From: Dehalococcoidia bacterium
Lineage (GTDB): Bacteria > Chloroflexota > Dehalococcoidia > GIF9 > UBA5629
Direction: 5' to 3'
DNA: 64,000 nucleotides
NCBI GenBank assembly: GCA_041653995.1
Contig: JBAZEK010000001.1
Coordinates: 1,214,316-1,278,315 of the forward strand
The notes under the pieces were generated by a model. It saw only the letters and a list, made by a program, of their open reading frames with translations, was not told where the DNA came from and did not search any database. Shown here piece by piece: positions 57,924 through 64,000 of the stretch. The first letter of the stretch is position 1, and each line of letters begins with the position of its first letter. A program made the translations under genes and the position numbers.

Positions 57924-58947
57924 AGTAATCAGTGAAGTCCAGGATTTGGCCCGAGCTGTCTCTGACAGTCCCGCGGAAAGAGCCGAAAGGCCCGTAGTAT
58001 TTTACCTTCATCGCCAGCAGGTTCATGTCGATGCTGCCCATGGTGACGGGCTTGAATGTAAGGTTCACCATTCCATAGCTGTCCCGTATAATCCACTCTC
58101 CCGTCACCCCCTGCGGCCTATCGAACTTCACCGGCGGCAGCAGTTGCAACCTGCCGTCCACCCACAGGCAGTTCTCGTTATATCTCTTCGCATCGATGGT
58201 CTGGTTATCCGTCAGGTTGAATCCGATCAGCCGCCCTTTCCCGTCATGGCCAGCTGTTGTGACCCAGTCGTACTTCATCACATAAGGATAGAAGCCCTTA
58301 TGGTCATCGATAATAGCGAGACTATCGGTGCGCAGGAACTCAATCTTCTCCCCCCCCAGAATGAGGCTCCCCTGCATCGGCATCAGGCACTTATGAGAAT
58401 AGACCGCGCGGTTCTTGCCCAGCGGTATTGAGACGACGATGGGCGCAACCGATCCCTCATCATGAATTGCCTCGAAATGTCCCTCAATATCCGGCAGGCC
58501 TTTCTGATCACGTATAAATACATTCATATAAAATCTGCCCTTCGCCAGCGCGCTGATAATCTCGATGGAACAGTCCTTGTCCCGATAGGACTGGCTGCTG
58601 TCCCAGATAGACGCGGGAATCTTAATTTTCCATGATGGCAGAAGTTTCTCAAACAGATATTTTTTCTTCCGCACTTTATCGTATACAATGAACTGCGCCA
58701 GGGCCGTGACCTTGGCGTTATACAATACAGCCAGCATAAACCAGCGTTCGTTTCCAAGCTGGAAGGCCTGCCATTCCTTGAGTCTGAAATAGAGCAGAGA
58801 TTCAGGCAGCCATATACCCAGGGGCTTATCAGCCTTGAGAGGATTGACATTTTTAAACTGTGTGCTGAAAGTTCCGAATGCGAATTCGCCGTCTGTGACA
58901 AGATTGTCCGGGGCGGCTCGCAACTCCCTCTGTCGGTATTCTGCCAT
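57889..58947 (-). CDS. DUF2804 family protein
   Basis: A 352-residue soluble protein rich in beta strands, with no signal peptide. Features shared with DUF2804 proteins: an early LVTDGEFAFGTFSTQFKNVNPL segment, KADKPLGIWLPESLLYFRLKEWQAFQLGNERWFMLAVLYNA, and later EGHFEAIHDE, VYSHKCLMPMQGSLILGGEKIEF and the acidic DYFGMGE close. The family is probably related to lipocalin-like/hydroxysteroid or lipid-binding folds and is of unknown role. ATG 58947 has GGAGGG at 7 nt, preferred to the in-frame start at 58980. It precedes and overlaps the prepilin peptidase gene. Confidence 0.8.
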   Translation of the reverse strand: MAEYRQRELRAAPDNLVTDGEFAFGTFSTQFKNVNPLKADKPLGIWLPESLLYFRLKEWQAFQLGNERWFMLAVLYNAKVTALAQFIVYDKVRKKKYLFEKLLPSWKIKIPASIWDSSQSYRDKDCSIEIISALAKGRFYMNVFIRDQKGLPDIEGHFEAIHDEGSVAPIVVSIPLGKNRAVYSHKCLMPMQGSLILGGEKIEFLRTDSLAIIDDHKGFYPYVMKYDWVTTAGHDGKGRLIGFNLTDNQTIDAKRYNENCLWVDGRLQLLPPVKFDRPQGVTGEWIIRDSYGMVNLTFKPVTMGSIDMNLLAMKVKYYGPFGSFRGTVRDSSGQILDFTDYFGMGEQKYIRG

Positions 58948-59061
58948 CTCATCCCTCCTCTGGCAGACATTGTGCACCATGACCCTTAAAATATCAAAAG
59001 CCGCAACCTGATATACCCCGGATTAACCAAATGCTCCACATTGTAATAGAATATTAAATTG

Positions 59062-59973
59062 ATGAGGGCCATTGTCGCGACGCTGTCTGTTTGTCTGATA
59101 CTTATATCTTTGAACTGCTCGCCCAGGTACATGTCCACCGGCGCATTAGGCAAATATGTCTACTTCCCCATAGATCCCCGGCAATTGATAACGGTGGAAG
59201 ATCCCACCATACGCCAGACGCTGAACATGATCACTTCCGATACAACGGACTTCAGGTCCGATTTCAGAAAGCTGCAAGCATGGGTTTCGTCGCATATCGT
59301 ATATTCCAATGACAGCTATTACCACTGGCAAACGCCTGTCGAAACTCTGGAGAAAAGGACGGGCAACTGCAAGGATTTCGCGGTGCTGCTCTGTACGCTC
59401 AGCCGGGCTGCAGGCGTGCCGGCCAGCGATATTTACGTGGCCATCGGCAAGGACCACAGCAACAATGCCCACGCTTTCATAATAGAGAAATGGATACTCG
59501 ACCGATGGCAGGTGGTCGAGCCGCAGGTAGGAGGATTTGTTATCTCCGATTTAACGTCCATAGACACGGCTGACAGATACAGCATCTATGCCCGTTTCAA
59601 CGATAAATACTACCTGGGGGAGACGGCCTATATTACCGCCACCGAGACCTTCCTAACATCCAGGCCAGCGTCAGCCGCAAACAGTCAGCCTGCCGCGGGT
59701 TCAGAGCCGGTAGCTGTAAGCCCTTCCCCGGCAGTCAATCCGCTCCCTGAAATCGACTACTTCTATTTCAAGCAGGTCCCGAATGTCGTGGGGGCATCCG
59801 GCGCCACCATGCTGGCATGGCAGGTCACCGGCTCGTCGCTGGTATACATAGACAACGGCATCGGATATGTGGCAGCTTCAGGAAGCCAGATAGTCGCTTC
59901 TCCGGCCGGAACGGTCTTTACCATCACCGCAAGAAATGAAAACGGCGAGGTGAAATCGAAGGCCTTTAGATAG
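59062..59973 (+). CDS. Lipoprotein with transglutaminase-like domain and C-terminal Ig-like domain
   Basis: A 303-residue exported protein. Lipobox SLNC (Cys near 19). Residues ~50-190 form a transglutaminase/cysteine-protease-like core with Cys in RTGNCKDFAVLLCTLSRAAGVPA, His in SNNAHAFII and an acidic residue in WQVVEPQ, the usual triad order. A Pro/Ala/Ser linker (~200-235) leads to an Ig-like module (MLAWQVTGSSLVYIDNGIGYVAASGSQIVASPAGTVFTITARN) closely similar to the N-terminal module of the lipoprotein at 15642. It is probably displayed on the cell surface. ATG 59062 is preferred to the adjacent TTG 59059. Confidence 0.8.
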   Translation: MRAIVATLSVCLILISLNCSPRYMSTGALGKYVYFPIDPRQLITVEDPTIRQTLNMITSDTTDFRSDFRKLQAWVSSHIVYSNDSYYHWQTPVETLEKRTGNCKDFAVLLCTLSRAAGVPASDIYVAIGKDHSNNAHAFIIEKWILDRWQVVEPQVGGFVISDLTSIDTADRYSIYARFNDKYYLGETAYITATETFLTSRPASAANSQPAAGSEPVAVSPSPAVNPLPEIDYFYFKQVPNVVGASGATMLAWQVTGSSLVYIDNGIGYVAASGSQIVASPAGTVFTITARNENGEVKSKAFR

Positions 59974-60008
59974 GTGGGCGGAGGCCCATCCGTCCGCCAT
60001 CCGTTCGT

Positions 60009-60272
60009 TCAGCGGCGGCAGTATTTACAGGGCACAAAGAAGCATTTGCTGCTGTTGTTGACACCGGAGCAACCCATGGTAGTATCGCTCCTGCCCCAGC
60101 CGGTGGCGTTGCAGCCCGTGCGTCCGGTGCTGTTCCCCCAGGTTTTCGAGTACGGCAAAACCGATGCAGTATTGTTGTCGGCTATTGCCGGCGCCAGGCC
60201 CGGTAATATGGTTGCAGCCAGGCATATAAGGCTGATTACGATCAGACTACACAATTTTATTTTAAGTGTCAT
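60009..60272 (-). CDS. Small secreted cysteine-rich protein (87 aa)
   Basis: A clear signal peptide (basic start, hydrophobic core LCSLIVISLICLAATILPG, A-x-A cleavage near residue 31) is followed by a mature part of about 56 residues. It is rich in Gly, Ser, Asn and Thr and has cysteines at roughly 54, 68, 77, 82 and 85 (CFFVPCKYC near the end). GGAGG lies 7-8 nt before ATG 60272. The family is not recognised. A disulfide-bonded secreted peptide, perhaps toxin-like or structural, is the natural reading, but no export or immunity gene is adjacent. It lies just on the chromosome side of the tRNA fragment. Confidence 0.62.
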   Translation of the reverse strand: MTLKIKLCSLIVISLICLAATILPGLAPAIADNNTASVLPYSKTWGNSTGRTGCNATGWGRSDTTMGCSGVNNSSKCFFVPCKYCRR

Positions 60273-60317
60273 ACCTTTTCCTCCCCGCTTATCAGGTCAG
60301 CAAATGCCTTTCGACTC

Positions 60318-60360
60318 TGGAGCCAGCGGTCAGAGTCGAACTGACGACCAGCTGTTTACG
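60318..60360 (-). tRNA. 3' half of a tRNA gene (attachment-site remnant)
   Basis: On the minus strand this reads, in order, the 3' anticodon-stem side, a variable loop, a perfect T arm (GTCAG-TTCGACT-CTGAC, 60345-60329), the acceptor 3' strand CGCTGGC, discriminator T and an encoded CCA (60320-60318). No matching 5' half (expected to begin GCCAGCG and include a D arm) is present upstream. This is what an integrase leaves when an element inserts into a tRNA gene. The anticodon is not preserved, so the isoacceptor is unknown. Confidence 0.72.
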
Positions 60361-60770
60361 AATTACAAGGAAAGTATAGCAGAAGATGATTTACGATGAA
60401 AGACCGTGATTTTTGATTTATCTAAAAATGTTATTTTACGATCAATTATCTTTATAATAGCGACTGGTTGAAAATGGTTCGTTAGCAAAATGTTAGCAAA
60501 ATTAATAATGCGCGGATAATAATAAATGGCTCGCAGCTCAGAGGACACGAGCATCGGTCTTCGGAGTCTGAGTTATATACGATGTTCATCTTAGAACATG
60601 TCGGATTAACCCATTTTACCGCAGCCAAAATAACGCTATGCATCGTGCCTCTGAAACACAGAGTGATTGGTTAGGAGGGTGCTATGATTTGCCACAGGTT
60701 CTCATCTAAATAATTCGAACCCCCGTTGATTGACAGGTACGTCACATGTCTATCCTTTGCAGATCGTTCT
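60361..60770. other. Gene-poor edge of the presumed island
   Basis: 410 bp of AT-rich sequence between the tRNA fragment and the LRR gene. It holds a perfect tandem repeat of GTTAGCAAAAT (60481-60491 and 60492-60502) and a short inverted repeat ATGTTC/GAACAT near 60583-60600. No gene with a ribosome site is visible. The tandem repeat could be an arm-type recombinase or excisionase site. Confidence 0.45.
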
Positions 60771-62207
60771 TCATTCACAAATTTTCGTTCCCGGCAAGAG
60801 ATTCCTCAAATAATCTCGCCCGGCATCGCTGACTTGGGTGTGGCCGATGTTTAGTCTTTGCAGTGCGATCAAGCCCTTGAGATATTTTAGACCATCATCG
60901 CTGATTTGGGTTCCCCATAGGTCCAGATCACGTAGCGAAGTCAATCCCTGGAGATATTGGAGCCCAGCATTATTAACCTGGGTGTTAGTGAGTTGTAGCT
61001 TTTGTAGTGAAGTTAATCCTTGGAGATATCTAAGTCCCTTATCCCTGACGTCACTGCCCCATAGGTCCAGCTCACGTAGTGAAGTCAGTCCCTGGAGATA
61101 TTGGAGCCCGTCATCGCTAATCCTACTACTCTTAATCTTGGTACTGCTCATACCAAGCCGAGCCAGGGTCATGTTACGTAGTTCGAGTTTTTGCAACGCA
61201 GTCAATCCCTGGAGATATTCTAGCCCAGCGTCGCTCACATTGGCGTCACCGAGGTCCAGTTCTTGTAGCGAAGTCATTCCTTGGAGATATCTAAGTCCGG
61301 CACCACCGACTTCGGTGCCCCAGAGACTAAGTTTTCGAAGCGAAGTCAGTCCCTGGAGATATCTTAGCCCGGCATCGTTGATTTGACTGTTACCAAGGTT
61401 TAGTTTTTGCAGCGAAGCCAATCCTTGGAGATATTCTAGTCCAGCACCATTTACTTGGGTTTCATATAGGTCCATCCATTGCAGCGAAGCCAATCCTTGG
61501 AGATATTCTAGTCCAGCACCATTTACTTGGGTGTGGCTAAGGTCTATCCTTTGCAACGAAGTCAATCCTTGGAGATATCGTAGCCCGGCATCGCTGATTA
61601 GGGTGTTGCCGAGATTTATCCATTGCAGCGTAGTCAATCCCTGGAGATATTTTAGCCCAGCATCGCTAACTTGAGTGCTGCCGAGGTATAGTCTTTGTAG
61701 CGAAGTTAATCCCTGGAGATATTTTAGGCCAGCATCGCTGATCATTGCCCTAGTGTTAGATGCAAAGCTAACACTGAACAATCTAAGTTCTTTAAGGAAA
61801 GCCAATCTCTGGAAATAGCGACATCCATCATCGCTGCCTTCGGCGTTATCAAAGCAGCAACTTATGCCTTGCAGATCATTTGACCCTAAGTCACCAAATG
61901 GGGAAAGGTCAGCAAAAGCATCATCAGCGACATGGATATACAAATCTTTATTGCCGGGGACTGTAACTATCCCTCTCGCTTTACAAAGTGCCTGTTCATT
62001 ACTAGTCAACCAATCTTCCGGTACACTGTCTTTATCTCGTATCCAGAGCCATCCCAGGGATCGATCCTCAGGGAAGCGGACACTACGCTTTGAACGGTAT
62101 GCTTTAAATTCCAGCCCGCGTTTCACCAAATCCGCGGAATATACTGTCAGTTTGGCGTTTTCAGCAGGAACAATGCCGGTTTTATTCGGTTTATCTCCCT
62201 GGATCAT
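60771..62207 (-). CDS. Leucine-rich repeat protein
   Basis: A 478-residue protein without signal peptide. Residues ~1-155 are a non-repeat head (WLWIRDKDSVPEDWLTSNEQALCKA...). From ~156 to 474 there are twelve 24-residue LRRs of consensus SDAGLxYLQGLTSLQxLxLxxTQV plus a capping half repeat (SDAGRDYLRNLLPG). Repeat 8 carries a 15-residue insertion. The repeats are so alike at DNA level (units of ~72 bp) that recombination could easily change their number. LRRs of this type bind proteins. The stop-proximal neighbour is the island edge, and the start overlaps the J-domain gene by 4 bp. GGAGAAG precedes ATG 62207. The partner is unknown. Confidence 0.88.
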   Translation of the reverse strand: MIQGDKPNKTGIVPAENAKLTVYSADLVKRGLEFKAYRSKRSVRFPEDRSLGWLWIRDKDSVPEDWLTSNEQALCKARGIVTVPGNKDLYIHVADDAFADLSPFGDLGSNDLQGISCCFDNAEGSDDGCRYFQRLAFLKELRLFSVSFASNTRAMISDAGLKYLQGLTSLQRLYLGSTQVSDAGLKYLQGLTTLQWINLGNTLISDAGLRYLQGLTSLQRIDLSHTQVNGAGLEYLQGLASLQWMDLYETQVNGAGLEYLQGLASLQKLNLGNSQINDAGLRYLQGLTSLRKLSLWGTEVGGAGLRYLQGMTSLQELDLGDANVSDAGLEYLQGLTALQKLELRNMTLARLGMSSTKIKSSRISDDGLQYLQGLTSLRELDLWGSDVRDKGLRYLQGLTSLQKLQLTNTQVNNAGLQYLQGLTSLRDLDLWGTQISDDGLKYLKGLIALQRLNIGHTQVSDAGRDYLRNLLPGTKICE

Positions 62208-62989
62208 GTACTGATCTTCTCCAATCCAAGTTTACGAAGACGTTCTTTTGCATCCATAATATCACTATTAATTCGTTCAGCCATTTCTTTCAAAAGATCT
62301 TCACCTTCTACCTCTGCCTTCTTTACCTTCTTATAAAGTGCATAGAGGTCTGATTTCCTTAATTCCTTAATTCTTGAGGTACTATACTTAATGCGTTCTC
62401 TTACATGTGCCAACTTGCGTATTAGACGCACAAGTTGCATGGCTACGTCCTCTCCCTTGATGAAATCTGGGCTAGATTCCCATTCTTTTAGAATGACCTG
62501 GAGTCGCTCTTCATCGCCTCGCTCATACGCCTGGTTTGCTTCCACCATTAGCTGCTGGCGACGGCCCCGTTCCTTTTCGTCGGTACAAAGGTCAGGATGG
62601 ATCTTTCTAGCCACTTCCCGATATAGCTTTTTTAGTCTGTCCGATGGAATAAATTCTAGTGGTTGCTCTGAATTCTGCATACCTTGAGTAGCCTTAGCCG
62701 ATTCCTCCGCTCTGGAGCGCGCTTCATTGGCTTTGTCTTTCGCGATCTTTTCCTGGGGTTTCAGTCGAGCCTCCACTTCGGCGATTTGAGCATTGATCTC
62801 ATCGAGTTCACTATACCGTGAACCTACGGTGTTTAGATATCTTGTAAGAAATATATTCAGCTGCGCCTGGATCGTTGCCAGATCTAACTCGTTTTGGGCA
62901 AGTGCGTTTTCTAATGTGGCCAGCTCAACGCGTTTCTTATGTAGTTCCTCCTCTTCTGGGGTTTGACGTTTCGTAATATCCATAGTCAT
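62204..62989 (-). CDS. J-domain protein with long coiled coil
   Basis: A 261-residue cytosolic protein. Residues ~12-105 are heptad-rich coiled coil (ELHKKRVELATLENALAQNELDLATIQAQLN...). Residues ~112-165 form a J-domain-like unit, SDRLKKLYREVARKIHPDLCTDEKERGRRQQLMVEANQAYERGD, with the HPD tripeptide at 131-133 needed to stimulate Hsp70 ATPase. More helices follow. It has no zinc-finger or C-terminal domains of DnaJ, so it is a specialised co-chaperone. It is translationally coupled to the LRR gene (4 bp overlap). AAGG lies 6 nt before ATG 62989. Confidence 0.85.
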   Translation of the reverse strand: MTMDITKRQTPEEEELHKKRVELATLENALAQNELDLATIQAQLNIFLTRYLNTVGSRYSELDEINAQIAEVEARLKPQEKIAKDKANEARSRAEESAKATQGMQNSEQPLEFIPSDRLKKLYREVARKIHPDLCTDEKERGRRQQLMVEANQAYERGDEERLQVILKEWESSPDFIKGEDVAMQLVRLIRKLAHVRERIKYSTSRIKELRKSDLYALYKKVKKAEVEGEDLLKEMAERINSDIMDAKERLRKLGLEKIST

Positions 62990-63119
62990 ATCAAACCTTG
63001 CTCCCCACGCCCGACGGTGGACGTCAAAGGGCGCGGCAGGTCAGATAGATAATTAGCTACATCTTGATAATATCATCAAATACCGGTAATGTATCTTTCC
63101 AATAAGAAAGCTATCGGGT

Positions 63120-63941
63120 TTATTCAGAACCATCATGCATTTCCATATTAAGAGGAAGCCGCAGTAATTTATCTTTTAACAGCTTGATCGTATCTGGATC
63201 AATCGTTGAAGCTTTGTTTCGTGCTTGCCATTCTGCGATCCCATCGTAAGTACAATGTCGCAAATAGTTTAGTACTCCTTCACTCCCGTTCAATTGAAGC
63301 CAATGCGGGTGCTGTGTATTTATTATCACCATGACTCGATCTTCCGATGTTGAATCTATTACTAGATATGGATCATTGACCGATGCATCCCCAAGCAAAT
63401 AACCTGCCACCGAGAATGTGCTAATGTCCGCAATGTAAGTCGGCTCTCTAGCAGCAGCAGCCTGTTCCAAAGGCTGCAGCGCCTGATGCACTACATCAGG
63501 TGGTGGCACCGTCTCAATCGTGACAAGGTCGGCCATTTCAGCAGAAGTCAATTCTTTTTTCAAAACATCAAGCGCGACTTGAGTTTCGATGTCAGATGGC
63601 CCGCGCTGGTCTTCGCCACTCTTACGATAAGCTTTGGCAGTCTCGGCATAATCACCGCAACATACTTTAAGCTGAGATTGGACTTGATCTTCATCGTCTC
63701 CTTCCCAAAGGATATCGTCTTTTGTATGGCTGACTTCAAACTCATCCATATGAATCTCGCCGATGAGACGCTGGTTGACTAAATCATTGGAACCTTGAAT
63801 CTGGCCATAAAGACTTTCAGGGCGCCAGGATTCTGGCCATCCTTTTACAACACGATCAGCGTGCATAATAGAAAATCCCGCTTTTGCACGGCTGCCACTA
63901 GCCAGTACTCCAACCCAACCGGTAACATGCTTACCGCCCAC
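63120..63941 (-). pseudogene. C-terminal part of an Hsp90-like (GHKL) ATPase protein, probably truncated
   Basis: The 273-residue frame contains segments typical of Hsp90-like ATP-binding proteins of bacterial islands: VTGWVGVLASGSRAKAGFSIMHADRVVKGWPESWRPESLYG and GSNDLVNQRLIGEIHMDEFEVSHTKDDILWEGDDED (NQRLxGEI and VSHTKD). These belong after an N-terminal GHKL ATPase domain, which is missing. Reading upstream of GTG 63941, the conserved-looking frame goes on (GADGTRYKKDFAFSVGGK) and meets TGA at 63998-63996. Either a frameshift/nonsense change separates the ATPase part, or translation begins at GTG. The window ends before this can be settled. It may be coupled functionally to the downstream J-domain and LRR genes. 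Confidence 0.6.
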
Positions 63942-64000
63942 AGAAAAAGCAAAGTCTTTCTTGTAGCGGGTACCATCTGCGCCTGTAAAAACTGATCATC

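Noticed and set aside
60583..60600. Second LexA-type box (ATGTTC...GAACAT)
   Set aside because: The half-sites are inverted the wrong way (GTTC first) and spaced by 6 nt, with no promoter or SOS gene behind it.

Overview
The window is a 64 kb piece of a free-living, probably anaerobic bacterial chromosome. The best fit is Chloroflexota, class Dehalococcoidia or a close relative. This is inferred from the gene set (GuaB3-type IMP dehydrogenase relative, CoA-disulfide reductase with rhodanese tail, glycyl radical enzyme, many lipoproteins, no outer-membrane genes) and the style (GGAGG ribosome sites, frequent TTG/GTG starts, short or absent leaders). No rRNA or taxonomic marker settles it.

Layout. 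1-12.8 kb is housekeeping: cyclophilin, thiL-tsaE-tsaB, cvpA, ndk, rsfS, a MarR regulator, ftsH, the operon rsmI/Cys-rich protein/metG/polyprenyl synthase, and guaB3. 12.9-20.7 kb holds two transporters, an unknown acidic-tailed protein, a transglutaminase-like lipoprotein, CoA-disulfide reductase and a GatZ-PfkB fusion. 20.7-32.9 kb is one minus-strand run of seven paralogous acyl-CoA synthetases. rlmN and a hairpin-rich intergenic stretch (possible ncRNA) separate it from a second minus-strand operon (44.3 to 34.5 kb): an eighth acyl-CoA ligase, a nitronate monooxygenase-like flavoprotein, a PaaG-like crotonase, an 881-residue FAD/FNR/ferredoxin fusion, a glycyl radical enzyme (GRE) and its radical-SAM activase. 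The same TGACCGGTCA palindrome lies in front of both operons, so the eight ligases and the GRE module are probably one regulon for activating and breaking down a family of carboxylic acids. This is the most striking system in the window.

44.5-46.5 kb is an arsenic module (arsM, ArsG/CcdA-like permease, arsR with its operator). 46.6-53 kb holds a MarR/Fe-S pair, a beta-propeller lipoprotein and an SOS-type cassette (LexA-like box, DUF6504 protein, error-prone DnaE) whose polymerase gene carries in-frame palindromic repeats. 53-60.3 kb contains a methyltransferase, tiny membrane and secreted proteins, four lipoproteins, a prepilin peptidase and a DUF2804 protein.

At 60.3 kb a 3' half of a tRNA gene marks the likely edge of an integrated island. 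The island runs off the right end and carries LRR, J-domain and Hsp90-like genes.
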